Source: Harmonia axyridis (Eukaryota > Arthropoda > Insecta > Coleoptera > Coccinellidae). Taken from it: a stretch of 64,000 nt of DNA. Of this stretch, positions 37,701-47,310 are shown piece by piece. Each line of letters begins with the position of its first letter. Position 1 is the first letter of the stretch. Both the position numbers and the translations under genes were made by a program. The notes below the pieces were generated by a model. It saw only the letters and a list, made by a program, of their open reading frames with translations. It ran no database searches and was not told the origin of the DNA. The stretch covers positions 25,956,001 to 26,020,000 of the forward strand of contig NC_059504.1 in the NCBI RefSeq assembly GCF_914767665.1. Direction: 5' to 3'.

Positions 37701-40700
37701 AATCTCAAACAATAAGTTGTAACACGTGTCATCTCAAAATGGTTTGAAAATCTCTCGAAAATGTAATTGTTACCTGACATTAGCATGAAAGTGTGGTTTT
37801 GATTATATTCGTTAAGTGTTTAAGCTGTAAGCGAATAGTTTGAAATATGACGTTCTTGTGGCCAATTATCTGAAGATTTAGATAGGAAATGTGGCGCATG
37901 CCACCACAAGTCAGCACCTTCAAGATCGGTAGGATTGATCCCTCTAGAAATAATATCAGCAGGATTTTCCTTTGAAGGTACATGATTCCAGTTGTTGGTG
38001 TCAGATAGACCTTGGATTTCAGAAATTCTATTGATCACAAAAGTTTTCCATGTACGAGGTTCGGCACTCAAGCATGCTGAGACAATGGTTGAGTCAGTCC
38101 AATAGTAAACTGACTCAAAGTTGAGGTTCATGGACTGGATCACCTTTTTTGCCAGCTTTGACACTAGCAAGGCACCTGACAATTCTAGTCTAGAAAGGGA
38201 AATGGTCTTGAGAGGAGCAACGCGTGATTTTGTGCATAAAAGGCTGGTTTGTATATCACCGTTGCGATTTTGCGATCTCAAATATATTCATGCACCATAT
38301 GCCTGAATAGATGCATCACAAAATCCGTGTATTTGTACACTAACCGGATCTCCTTGAATGACATGACGGGGGATTTCCAAAATTTTGGCTCTTTGCAGTT
38401 GTTTACAAAAGAGAATTCAAACCTTGTGTAGGTTAGTCGGAATAGGATCAACCCAATAGAGATTGGCTAGCCATTGCTGCTGGAGTAAAATTTTTGCCTG
38501 AACTATGACAGGATCAAGGAGACCTAGAGGGTCAAAGATTTGGGAAATGGTTGACAAAATGTTTCTCTCCGTGACTGGTTTTGAATAATCAAGGGACAAT
38601 TGTGAGTTATGGATGAAGCAGTCTGATGTGGAGTTCCAAGAAATTCCCAAAGTTTTCGTTCTTTTCGATTCGTTGACGAGATGTTTGATGGAATTTCCTT
38701 CTGATCTAACCCACAAAGATCTGCAAGGATAGTTGGATCGTTGGAACTGAACTTTCACAATTCAAAACCTGCGCCCTTAAGCATGTTAACTAGATTTTTT
38801 CGTATCACTATTAGATTTTCTGTTGTTTCGGCGCCTGTAAGGAGATCATAAACATAAAAATCATTTGAGACGGGTAGAAAGGAAACTTGCGGAAGCGGTT
38901 CCATAGGTAACTGTATTTAGATCGAAATGTGATAGCTCTTGATTAGGATGAACCCGCCACAATATCCGTTGGAGACTACACTGTTCGGGATTAATATTAA
39001 CCTGGCGATACATCATAGTAATGTCACCAATTAACACAAAATTGTGTTGTCGAAAACGCAATATTATTGTGAAGAGATCATTTTGAATCGTTGAACCAAC
39101 TTTAAGAACATCATTTAACGAGATGCCTGAAGTAGTGCTTGTAGAAACATCAAAAACTACTCTTAGCTTCGTTGTTGTGCTATCATGTTTTTCTACTGAG
39201 TGATGTGGTAGATAATAAATAGGATATTGACTTTGATGATTACGATTAATTTTAGTCATATGACATATATTTTGATATTGAGTGATAAATTCAGAATATT
39301 GAGACTTGAGTTCAGGGATTTTATTAAGTGTTCTTTCAATCGCGTGAAATCTGTTGATGGCTGTTTCTTCAGAGTCACCTAATTTGAGGTTATTTTCTTT
39401 TAAGGGTAAACTAACTGTGAATCTTCCGGTATTGTCTCTTGAAAATGTTTCAGAGAAATGAGATTCACACGCAGCTTCTTCCTTGGTAATGAATTTTTGA
39501 CCTGCAAAGTTTTCCTCGATCTGCCAAAAATCTTGTAACTGTATATCATTTGAAGTAGATAGAAAAGAAGAGTTCTTGGAAGCGGGTGGAAGAATGGACA
39601 AAGGTCCGGATATTATCCAGCCTAGCTTTGTTTCCTGAAGTAAGTCTCAAGCGATTTTATAGTTGGCCTCGGTTGCATTTAATGAAGCAATTATTTGAGC
39701 TGATTCGCCCTTAAGAGAACCTTATACGTAGAAAAACCTTTGAATATCGGTAAGCATTTTGTTTTGATTGATTAGAGGATCAAGAATTTCTTGGAATTGA
39801 GTAGTCCACTTGTAATAACTACCGTTAAATTCGATCAATTTAATGTCAGATAGCTTTACATTTGTCATCGGATGATTTGATACGCCACTGACGGTCGATG
39901 TTACGGGGTTGGATAATTTCATTTTTGCTTGAGAAACAACGGAAAAATATTTCGTTTCAAATTCATCCCTTTCTAAATCATGTACATCTTATCGACGGGC
40001 TCTAGGCACTCAATTTCTGTTTGTATTGAGTTTAATTCGGATAAAAGCGATATAATAATAGCATTCAAACGAGTTTCTAAATCATATGTATTATTTTATT
40101 GTATTGTAAATGTTGATTCTTGAGTCAATGGATTAGTGGATATTTTCTTCAGATATTTATCAAATCTTGTGATCGAACCTTTTATACCGGCTCTGCGAGA
40201 AGTAAGCATCCTCTTATTATCGATTTTAGTCATTTTATCAGGGAAAAATATTCAGTAAATATGAAGAATGAATTTATTATATGTAATAGTTTAAATGGAC
40301 TAACGAAATTTGGAAATTTATTATATCAATGAGACAGTAATACTCTAAACTCGTTATAAATGATGGATAAATTATGGGTTTATTTGAGAAATAGGTAATA
40401 TAAAATGGAAAGGAATGACCTTTGATTTCCTGTGCTGCTAAATTGCAACAGCGATGGCGTCTTCTTATCGTAAATGCACTTGAGATGAGACCCTACCGAA
40501 GCGTTGATTTTGTCGTTCACAATATTGGTTTGTTAGATTTAAAATATAATCCGACTCGAAGGACCATGAATTGGGGTGTGGTTGGTTTGAAACACAAATT
40601 CTAATTTTATGAATATGTGTTTATATGACACCGGGAGATTCATTTATGCCTTATGACATATATCTGGTTTTTGAAGCATAAGCGAGATACAAGGTGTGCA

Positions 40701-43491
40701 ACGTCATTTCTGACCAATATTCTATTGAGTGATTCAGAAAATGAAATTCAATTTGACCACCGAGAGAAAAAAATTCAAACGTTGCAGATTTTCCGCCATT
40801 TTTAATTTTTTTTTCAAGCTTTTTTACCTTTTCTGAATGGAGCACTCAAAAATTCTCTGATATGACTAAAAATCGTAACTTCAAAGGTTATACATAACTG
40901 ACCCCACTCAATAGAATATTGGTCAGAAATGACGTTGCACACCCTGTATCTCGCTTATGCTTCGAAAACCAGATATATGTCATAAGGCATAAATAATTCT
41001 CCCGGTGTCATCTACATGACTATATATGTTTTATTTCTAAAACGTTAATTAGTTTATAATTAAATGGGATACTTATATTTGGCTTGATTACAATTATACG
41101 ATGGAAACAAAATGAATTAAATCTGCAAAGAATGAAAAAAATGTATATACCCATAAGGTGTCCATTGAAAAAATGAAGTCAACAAACTCAATATCTTTAA
41201 AAAGGATGACATTTCTGAAAAACTGATAACTGGATCCTTTTTGGAAAAACCTGAGCCTAAAAAAAACTGTGTGACATGTGTGATGATCAAAACATAAACA
41301 ATCAGTTCAAGTCAATAAGAATGTAGTATAGAATAAGAAATAAAAATAGTAAAAATCCCCGTCCAGTTATTCTGAAATTCAAGGATTCAAGAAAATTTCA
41401 TAGACATTCAGGAAATACTTTAGAAATTATAAAATCTATATCAAGCAAGATGTGACTAAGAAACAGCTCGAAATATTAATAATTGCTGGAGAAAAATTAG
41501 GTTGCAAAAATGTATGGATTGATGGAAGTATCAAAGTGGAATTCATACATTGAGAAGCAAGGATGACTGCGACAAATACAAAATGGGTGCATCAGGACAA
41601 TAGGGTCAATTTTCTTGATTTTGTTCTGTTTGAGTAAAGTATTAAATATAAAAACAAAATTTATTCTGATTACTTGTTTCAAATGTTGGGATGTGCTTGT
41701 CATGTCATTCATTTGAAAAATGTGTAGGGCAAGCTTTCATATGATTTACCCAATTACTATTCTTTAGATTTTGATGTTTTTTTTGGATTGTTGTTTGAAT
41801 CATATTGCCTCCTTCCAGTTGAGATGAAATTGACTTTTAATCTAGAGAACAAAAGATATTGTGGAAAACTCTAATATATTTTACTCAGAATTCAAGAATA
41901 TGTGCTAATTTTTGTTTTAACGATTGCATGTTGGGTTGAGTAAAGCCTCCGATCTTATAATTTGTGTCATTTGAATTGTAATTGGGTTTTTTTCTATCAA
42001 CTTCTAGAGAGCTTGTTTTTCTTGTTTATAACCTAGATATCATAACGAATGCAGTTTTTTGGATTATTTGTTTTTCAATGTAGCAAATTTTATGTATTCA
42101 TCATCTGCTTGGTCAGAGTATATGAAAAACAAGCTTTGCTTGATTGATTTGATACTTATGATGTATTGAAGAATATTGTATATTATGTAACTAAAGTGAT
42201 GAATGAATTTTAAAAATTAAGTATGTTATTTTTGCATGTAGATCAAAAAAAATTTTATTTTTGCTATGACACAGACTCATTTCTTGAATATCCATTATGA
42301 TAGAGGATGGCATTACATCATAAAAAGTGAACCCATAATCTTCAATAGTTGAAGTCCTTCGAAATGTTTGTATTTTCAAGAAAACATCTTGTTTCTGTGA
42401 AACAAAGGGTCAACAGAACCTTTGGTGACATGTTTTGAAATAGTATAGATGTTTAGACTATAGGTCATCAGTCATTATATATATTAATTTCAGTTGCTTT
42501 CACATGGAAATTTAAATATAATGAAAGAAACATAACAAATTTAGTTAATTTTTTATATTTTTTTTCACCTGCTGCCTTTGTTCCTCCATTTCTTGACAAA
42601 ATTTTTTTTGAAATTTTACTCTTCTGCATTTTAGCTGCTTTGAGGAGCTGCTTCTGAGCAATTATTTTCTCATCATTTGGATTGTTTGTTAGAGGCTGCT
42701 CTAATAACGGAAAGTCATCTTTGTAATCGTCATCACTTTCTCCAGATGAAGAATAAATTCCAAATCCATCCAAAAAAAGAGTTGAAGTAAAGTCATTCTT
42801 TTGAGAATCCTCATCTTTATTTAAATTTTTTTGAAGTGGTTTGCCAAGATATTGACGTAGATTTGTGTCAGATTGTTCACATAATTGTTTAAAAGAAAAT
42901 GCAGTGTTTATATTATGGAAACATTGCAGACAAACTGTAGAAGGCAAACCATCATTATTTTCCACCTAAAATCATATTAGATTTTATTCTGTATATCAAT
43001 TAAAGAAAATTATCATGATTATCTTCATAAACTGTTTTATCTTGTTAAGAAGTCTAGATATAAAAAACCTTTCACAGGTTACATAAATCACATAGGTGTA
43101 GGAGTACCTTAGTAGTTCACTTAACAATAGAACAATTGTTTTTTTCAAAGTGAACAAGGAATATTTCTATTTTCTCTTTTCTCACATTGGTTGATAAAAA
43201 TATTAATTTAGGGTATTGATCAAATATCTATGTATCAAATCAAACATATCTATAACAAAAGCATATGTGGAAAATATAAATTACATGTACTCACTACTGA
43301 ATATTTCTTAAAACAATATTAACCTGTACTGAGCAAAAACCCATCATCATTTCAGCAATAACCATAGCTCGTCCTGTACCTGGATTATCAATTGTTAAAA
43401 ATACAGATCGCATTTCCCCCTTATCGCTCAAACAAGCCCTGCAAATGTTGTTTACATCGAAAACAGCGCTCGCTTCCGATTTAACCTCCAT
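22797..43491 (-). CDS. ZAD-domain C2H2 zinc-finger protein, six exons, 11 fingers
   Basis: Exons (minus): 43491-43324, 42965-42569, 35146-34598, 26338-26134, 25236-25032, 23351-22797; phases agree at every junction and sum to 2079 nt (692 aa). Start ATG at 43491 in ACCATGG. The ZAD cysteines are C17/C20 (ICRAC) and C68/C71 (CLQC). An acidic Ser/Asp linker follows, then 11 C2H2 fingers between about residues 200 and 511, several with TGERP/TGEKP-type linkers. The tail (about 512-692) begins with a Gln/Pro-rich segment and then repeats a D/N-x-R-h-L motif. ZAD-C2H2 proteins are arthropod nuclear DNA-binding factors that dimerise through ZAD; the target here is unknown. Intron 5 has a GC donor (AAG|GCAAGT), and only this junction supplies the last histidine of finger 11 (H-MKV-H). 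Introns of 7.4 and 8.3 kb hold transposons, mostly in the same orientation. Confidence 0.9.
23352..25031 (-). other. Intron 5 of the ZAD gene, GC-AG type
   Basis: Donor on the minus strand reads AAG|GCAAGTACT and the acceptor TTTTTTTTTAG|GTACATG. Reading through the donor would give a stop four codons later. A CACCCTGTATAAGGTGTCCC motif near 24770 marks small DNA-element ends inside. Confidence 0.75.
25318..26090 (+). pseudogene. Mariner-type transposase relic in ZAD intron 4
   Basis: Translation begins with a helix-turn-helix-like segment (LQQCMEIVEIYYKNGGNFANTV) and, after a deletion of most of the middle, resumes with YRDIINNFLW, QQDCAT (second catalytic Asp region), SNETITIMQEKFLGRVISRR and a WPPRSC motif. 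Several stops are present. It nearly fills the 897 bp intron 4. Confidence 0.75.
26399..26581. mobile_element. 183 bp MITE flanked by TA
   Basis: Starts CAGGATGGGCC and ends AACACCCTG with TA on both sides (26397-26398, 26582-26583). It belongs to the loose group of elements here with CAGGGTG-like ends. Confidence 0.5.
27113..27296. repeat. Perfect 64 bp inverted repeat (long hairpin) with 56 bp loop
   Basis: Left arm 27113-27176 starts ATGCCCGCCACTCACGAAGC and ends GATTCCAGTC; the right arm 27233-27296 is its exact reverse complement. The arms are GC-richer than the surroundings. No TA or other duplication is evident outside, and no coding sequence is associated. Confidence 0.95.
27305..27680. 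repeat. Two diverged tandem copies of a ~190 bp unit
   Basis: Segments starting TTTCAACTGAAATTGCAGA (about 27307) and TTTCAAAACTGAAATTGCAG (about 27494) share the same order of blocks: TTACTGTCGGCAC, GTTTGAATGTTT-ATGATTT, a GGGCAAA-TTTTCTGG block and a TTTTTTCTGT/TTTTTTCTAT block. The second copy has an extra insertion (CTCGTCACGACCCGG). It directly follows the long hairpin. Confidence 0.75.
27890..28770 (-). pseudogene. Irritans-type mariner transposon relic
   Basis: The right terminal repeat is seen at about 27892 (CAGGCGTACAACTTTGCTTC). The minus-strand transposase shows TGDEK (first D), MLSIWWDQLG, PTETITGDRYRTQL, HDNARP (second D), PPYSPDVAPLDYHLF (third D) and a C-terminus LPERWEKVVASGGQYLE. 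The three Asp positions fit DD34D mariners. Frameshifts and stops are scattered and the N-terminus with the other terminal repeat is missing. It lies in intron 3 of the ZAD gene. Confidence 0.85.
28880..29735 (-). pseudogene. Ty1/Copia retrotransposon fragment
   Basis: Minus-strand translation runs from the acidic linker before reverse transcriptase (29697-29209, with RRQLRNRRDKKLPKHFENYV) through a fragment like CKWIFKFKTNPDESIDKYKT, then jumps by deletion to the RNase H end (YQLADM-TKSLFKPRL). Integrase and most of RT are lost. LTRs not identified. Confidence 0.75.
29818..29845. repeat. (AAT)n microsatellite at the 3' end of a non-LTR element
   Basis: About eight AAT units; on the minus strand this is the (TTA)n tail of the element that continues to 33760. 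Confidence 0.85.
29922..32684 (-). pseudogene. Non-LTR ORF2 (endonuclease and reverse transcriptase) with one in-frame stop
   Basis: One frame of about 920 codons, interrupted by TGA at 30645-30647. Endonuclease motifs: ITEHW, GGSAIYIN, CIYRPPSGH, IAGDFNIE, SDHYGQ. RT motifs: IIKPLYKKGDPENLDNYRPIS, HGYLKGRSTGTAIY, LFLDLSKAYDCV, GLAQGSMVGPILF and the catalytic box YVDD (YADD or FADD is commoner in this group). After the stop the thumb/C-terminal part goes on to 29922. The upstream frame stays open into ORF1 without an ATG; the coordinate 32684 is a GTG, so the true start is unclear. Confidence 0.85.
32765..33733 (-). CDS. Non-LTR ORF1 (zinc-finger and coiled-coil protein)
   Basis: 322 aa. Residues about 10-45 form a PHD-like Cys/His cluster (C-CVKKVCK---C--C---H-SC). 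A coiled coil follows (about 60-115, KILELKIEYLSKLLLEATDK), then a basic region (about 180-230), a polyglutamine run and a C-terminal domain. ORF1 proteins of Jockey-type elements bind the RNA and assemble the transposition particle. It overlaps the start of ORF2 slightly. Confidence 0.8.
   Translation of the reverse strand: MNLLRNNFKCCVKKVCKAQICINCDGLYHSSCVKRKNFRVINHRYIQCCDEVADKQLNMEKGKILELKIEYLSKLLLEATDKIEILKEHNSVLKENNRLLLQRMEQIEKKDDKKTKTQYSDAVRKNISDSNIMPEIVVQMSEDEESVIELQQQQQNINLKVPKRQHRNYMSKFQTSGNKEPSTNNRYLVEKINKPNRDEEGFEKVQRRRPKRLGTTRVSKEEEKTGFVGAERRAWIYLYRIKRHVTAEQVEQHIRKNSSFANESIKVKELPSDPKQLKSFLLTAPLEKKDELYDPSFWPQNVGVKRFNYGLFQKYKPGADFL
33850..34075. repeat. Truncated copy of the hAT family found at 43768-44910
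   Basis: Shares ordered blocks with 44660-44910: TTTTGTTT-GTAG-TTCTTCTAGAA, AACCACAATGA-CAAT, TTGATTCAT-GAACA, AAACTACCAAAATCTACCAA, and a GTCACACTTG end. Confidence 0.65.
34076..34250. mobile_element. Short MITE-like repeat
   Basis: Begins CATAGGCGTAACGAGGGGGG and ends AGTTACGCCACTG, so the ends are short inverted repeats (GGCGTAAC/GTTACGCC). It abuts the hAT fragment. Confidence 0.5.
35147..37779. other. ZAD intron 2, left part: AT-rich, little recognisable
   Basis: No exon. An (AATAATAAT)n tail followed by AAAGTTTATTTGAC near 36040-36065 looks like the end of another truncated non-LTR copy. The stretch 37420-37770 borders the BEL relic and may include its LTR, but no partner LTR was found. 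Confidence 0.4.
37780..39990 (-). pseudogene. Second, older BEL/Pao element relic
   Basis: Minus strand, distinct from the 11132-17475 element. Gag start near 39922 (VKLSDIKLIEFNGSYYKWTT), a large deletion, then the protease/RT linker and RT (39601-38861, with HFSETFSRDNTGRFTVSLPL and GDITMMYRQVNINPEQ), the catalytic box near 38870-38840 reading YVYD instead of YVDD, and RNase H (38281-37820; SRLELSGALLVSKL, YWTDSTIVSACLS). Frames are broken and the integrase is missing. It sits in ZAD intron 2. Confidence 0.85.
39991..40625. other. ZAD intron 2, short unassigned segment
   Basis: No feature recognised between the BEL relic and the foldback element. Confidence 0.35.
40626..41010. repeat. 385 bp foldback MITE
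   Basis: Left arm starts TGACACCGGGAGATTCATTT and runs to about 40735 (CTATTGAGTG); the right arm (about 40908-41010) is its near-exact reverse complement ending AATTCTCCCGGTGTCA. Spacer about 170 bp. Each arm also contains an inner AAGGTGTGCAACGTCATTTC block in inverted orientation. No coding content. Confidence 0.85.
41011..42568. other. ZAD intron 2, right part
   Basis: AT-rich. A short CATAAGGTGTCCATTGAAAA motif near 41152 resembles the DNA-element ends at 24775. Otherwise nothing seen. Confidence 0.35.
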
Positions 43492-43627
43492 GGTTAAAAA
43501 AGTTTGAAATGAAACATAAACAGAAAAGATGCACAAATAGAGGTAAGTTAATGGCGAAGTTCGCTACTTCCACTGGTCGATTGTGATGTTAAACCACAGA
43601 TCGCAAAGATAATAAGTTGGGCTCATA

Positions 43628-43656
43628 GACCTATAATAATATTATAGGTCTATGGT
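43628..43656. repeat. Short perfect palindrome, copy 1
   Basis: CATAGACCTATAATAAT faces its own reverse complement with almost no loop. It lies about 140 bp upstream of the ZAD start codon and is related to a longer copy at 46335-46398. Confidence 0.8.
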
Positions 43657-43759
43657 TGGACTTTGGTTAAACTCTTGGGCTGCGTTCATAAACTTACACA
43701 GAGACCTAAGGTGCTTTCCAGCCAACGTCAGGAGCTCCTCGGTACAGCTCCGAAGCGCA

Positions 43760-43767
43760 CTTGTAGT
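43760..43767. repeat. Left 8 bp target-site duplication of the hAT element
   Basis: CTTGTAGT, repeated at 44911-44918. Confidence 0.85.
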
Positions 43768-44910
43768 CAGCGTGACCAGATTGAAATATAGTGAATCTAA
43801 TACTAAACTTGCCGCAGAAATCTACTAAAAATCTACCAACACCGTTCAGAAATCTACTAAAAAAATCTACTTACATATTTTTTGACAAAATTTCACAGAT
43901 GACGCTGCATTAGATTTTAACATTATTCAGAATACACTTTATTCTAATGTCTCTTATGGTTAAATTTTACTTCATGAATAGGATATACAGTACAGATGCG
44001 TTCAGATTCGAAAATAATACATGATTTTATTTCAAAATTTGAACGACAAAAAAAAAGAAAAATAAACGAACAAAAACAAATAGGATCAAAATAGCTAATA
44101 TAAACAAATAAATTTATATATGTAAAAAACAAAAGGATATAAATAGAAATAAAAACTAAAATCTTTCGGATAAAAATAACATCAAATAAAGAAATGAAAT
44201 AGTACAGTTGAACATAAAAAAAAATAATTGAAAAATCAGTATCAATCTGCAGTCAAATCATCGTCTTTAACATCCATTATAAATTTTCACTATCCATCGA
44301 ATCGAGCATATTTTTTGTAGGTTGAAAACGACTCTTTAAGTCCTTCTTTAGCATGTTATAATAATGCTATATTTTCATTTAGAAATCTGTTTCTATTTTT
44401 TGTTTTGATGCGGTTAATAGCCGAAAATATTCTCTTGCATTTGGCATTCGAAATCTGAAATATGCAGCCACCCAAATTTGTCGATGAAATTCCAGTCAGA
44501 CATATTTTTTTCCACTAAATAGAATACCAAATGTGAGATAATGGTATATTTTCAACGGAAGTTTACACACCATCTGTTTTCAATGAGGCACCCTTCGGAT
44601 ATTCCATCATTCTTCGTATTTATTCTCAGCCGACAGCCACCAAACAAGTTTTATGATTTTATTTTGTTTAAGTAGGTACGTTCTTCTAGAAACACGTAGA
44701 ACGTAGAACCTCAATGAGAATGAACAATGAATTGATTCATAGAAACAATCTACACATCCGAATTTCCATATTCCCAATCGTCTCGGTTATATTTTTTAAA
44801 ACTACCAAAATCTACTAAAATCTACCAAAGGATTTCTTCCTACTGAAAACTCCATGAAAATGCGAAAAATCTACTAAAAAAGTAGATTTCTACTAAATCT
44901 GGTCACACTG
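43768..44910 (-). mobile_element. hAT DNA transposon, decayed, 1143 bp
   Basis: Ends are inverted repeats: left CAGCGTGACCAGATT, right (inverted) CAGTGTGACCAGATT. An 8 bp duplication CTTGTAGT lies on both sides, the size expected for hAT. On the minus strand about 44460-44250, a fragment of the hAT C-terminal dimerisation region can be read (IFSAINRIKTKNRNR, NENIALL, HAKEGLK) with stops. Many ATCTACTAAAA-type short repeats lie near both termini. Confidence 0.85.
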
Positions 44911-44918
44911 CTTGTAGT
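44911..44918. repeat. Right 8 bp target-site duplication of the hAT element
   Basis: CTTGTAGT, identical to 43760-43767. Confidence 0.85.
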
Positions 44919-45039
44919 GTTCCAGTAAACAGGGCGTCGAACCCTCGCGTTGCCTTCCCCTTTCCTCTGAAGCACCCCCCGCATTTGCGGGGCTTCGAGC
45001 CCTGATAGGTGTGAGAGAGAAAGAAGACCGTTACTTAAA

Positions 45040-45215
45040 GTACGCATAAAGTACGAGACAGCTGTAGAATATATTTAGTATTCTGTTCGTAGAACGCTGG
45101 TTTGTTTACGTTGAATTTGACAGTTTCGTTTTGGCGCGTTCCACTCATAGCAAGGGCTCGAAGCCCTAGTGCGCCGAGCCCCGGGGTGACACGCACCTGA
45201 CTGGAAAGCAGCTCT
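45040..45215. repeat. Dispersed repeat, copy 2
   Basis: Near-identical to the block at 5200-5400. This copy is more GC-rich (for example GCCCTAGTGCGCCGAGCCCC). The hAT element sits to its left. Confidence 0.6.
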
Positions 45216-45559
45216 AACATCAAGGTCTATGCACAGAGTATGGCCATATTATAAGAGAAATGCGCAGGTCAGAGACAAGAATGAGACGCACAACTCCCCA
45301 CTAAATTTTATCCGATATTTTGCATTCTTGTCTCACACATCTTTAAAGGCAGTTGAAGATGGCGCCACATCCGCTTTGTGCATTTTAGCGCAGGAATTTC
45401 AAATTATTAATTTCAATTTCATTGTTTTTAGGCTTTGAGGTCTTCGAGCAATTTCGCGCAACCATAATATTAATAGTGACATTTTTGCCATGCTGAATAT
45501 AGTGATTATTAATCATTTCCAGGCTGAAATATGGCAAAACATTGTCACTACTAATAAAT

Positions 45560-46020
45560 AACTAATTAATATATAAATAATTCTCTTTATTCCACAATAA
45601 TTCAAATTATAATGAAATGGCGTCATCACAAAAATATACTTCAAACTAGGGTACCTCTCCCTGAAACAGAGAAATCATCCAGACTATATGGTACCAAATT
45701 TATAAGGTATTCTTTAACATTACTCTTACAACTTTTTTCAAATCTGAGCAACCTCAAATGATTTGGGAGACTGTTATAGAATTTAATACACCTACATATA
45801 ATAAGTACTTCTTTCAGTTAGAGGCAATGAAATAGCCGGATAGTTAATATTTATCCGTCTTGTGACATAATTATGGCTGCGTGGAATTGTTTAAAAAACG
45901 GAAATACATATTTCGAATTGAGATTATATAGTTTAATGTAATTTTTGTTGTAACTCTTGAGAACATTTATCATATAAGAACAAATACAATCCAATCGATT
46001 GTCTTAGAATATTGATTATC
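45560..46020 (-). pseudogene. 5'-truncated 3' end of a non-LTR retrotransposon
   Basis: Minus-strand translation has a LPLTERSTYYMCIKFYNSL-type segment, like the GPYYMCIRLYNKLPN tail of the element at 29846-33770, and the AT-rich end (CTCTTTATT and GAAATGGCGTCA-like block) also matches its 3' UTR. Frames are broken. Confidence 0.65.
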
Positions 46021-46334
46021 AAATAATTGTTAGCAAAACTTGAACTCTTGAGGTACCAGATAGCTCTAAAATGCCCCTCAAAGTTTTAGAATTTCTCTAT
46101 ACTGCTTTTTGATTTCCCATAATTGACTTCTGTGTGATGCATAATTTTAACCAACTTCCTTTTCCTGGGTGACTCATGGAATAGCATAGCGTTCATAAAC
46201 TTACATACACTTAGATATTTCGTATTAAGCACAAGGAACTATATCTTCTAATTACCAAGATCTTTCGAAAAAACAAGCGAGTTACATTCACCACTTTCAG
46301 TCATCGAATGCAGCATGGAATTCACATAACGGTC

Positions 46335-46398
46335 GCAACCATAGACCTATAATAATTATTATATTATATTATATTATTATAGGTCTATGGTCGCAACC
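46335..46398. repeat. Palindrome, copy 2 (longer)
   Basis: AACGGTCGCAACCATAGACC and its reverse complement bracket a (TTATA)n core. The inner CATAGACCTATAATAAT is the same as in copy 1 at 43628-43656; the outer GGTCGCAACC part is unique to this copy. Confidence 0.85.
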
Positions 46399-46697
46399 GT
46401 TCCTTTACCTACCTCGACCACCAGATGATCCTCTACTCTACTTCTACTCTGTTATCTGTGATCCTCTATAAGAGTTTTTCTATAGGCCGCTAGAAGGACT
46501 CATCGTCCTCCATTCGTCTATTCACCGCTAGATGGATCAATTGTCCTCTATAATCAAGTTCATCTAGCAGCCACTAAAAGGACTAATCGATTTGATTTGT
46601 TGTAGGAATGTTTAAAAAGAGTTGCACAGGGTGAACTCCAACACCCCCTCTCATGCCGACAAGGTGAACGAGAGAAAATTCATTAAAAGCATATATA

Positions 46698-46775
46698 TTA
46701 TTTATTGTTTTTCTTTTTCAATTCTAATTTTCGCTTCAGAATCCTATTTCGTTGTGAATCGAGTTGGTTCTTTCT
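46698..46775 (-). CDS. Possible terminal coding exon of an unidentified gene
   Basis: Minus strand: an acceptor (TTTTTGTCTTTTCAG) is followed by 25 codons and TAA with a strongly basic, coiled-coil-like composition (QLDSQRNRILKRKLELKKKN). No upstream partner exon was found, so this could be chance. If real, the gene runs toward the reductase gene's promoter and would be transcribed divergently. Confidence 0.25.
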   Translation of the reverse strand, partial: RKNQLDSQRNRILKRKLELKKKNNK

Positions 46776-46848
46776 CTGAAAAGACAAAAACTTATTAGTT
46801 TCAGAGATAATAAAATACAGTTTCATTTTATTTTTAATAATATATCAA

Positions 46849-47112
46849 ATGGCAGCTTTCCAGAAACATAGTTTCAGATCGCTTCGAACAATCAATCGAG
46901 TTATATTTTCAGACCTCTTTTAACAAACAATCAAATGGTTTCTTTCAAGAGTTATATTTTCAGATCTCTTCGAACAAACAATCAAAAAGTACCTTTCCTA
47001 AAACATAGTTTCAGATCGCTTCGAACAATCAGTCAAGTGGTATCTTTCAAGAGTCATATTTTCAGATCTCTTCGAGCAATCAATCAAATGGTAGCTTTCT
47101 TGAAACTAAATC
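46849..47112. repeat. 51 bp tandem repeat, five units, reading as a 17-aa repeat
   Basis: CAGATC(G/T)CTTCGA landmarks fall at 46875, 46910, 46961, 47012 and 47063, giving 51 bp steps except one shortened by 16 bp. In frame from 46935 the units read as V-xF-K-x-FRSLRT-x-NQ. The first unit begins ATG at 46849 but is cut off by the 16 bp deletion. It lies about 200 bp upstream of the E2F-like sites of the reductase gene. Confidence 0.8.
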
Positions 47113-47297
47113 TAATCAGTACACACACCAGGGATTCTATCTTAGTGTCGACACCACAGAACACCAATACATACCATATAATCTCAGATTACTAGTCTGT
47201 GATATAATCATAATATATTCGATGTATCTTGTCTTAACCTATAAAGGTAAACTGAAATCATAAACCGTTAAACGATTAAAATAATGATATTGCTGAA

Positions 47298-47306
47298 TTT
47301 CCCGCC
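47298..47306 (+). promoter_or_regulatory. E2F-like site 1
   Basis: TTTCCCGCC matches the E2F consensus TTTSSCGC exactly in its core, 213 bp upstream of the reductase ATG. Confidence 0.6.
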
Positions 47307-47310
47307 ATAT

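Noticed and set aside
46935..47195. Possible repeat protein of 86 aa
   Set aside because: The repeat is better described as a 51 bp tandem array; no transcription or initiation evidence, and one unit is frameshifted. Kept only as a repeat and a finding.
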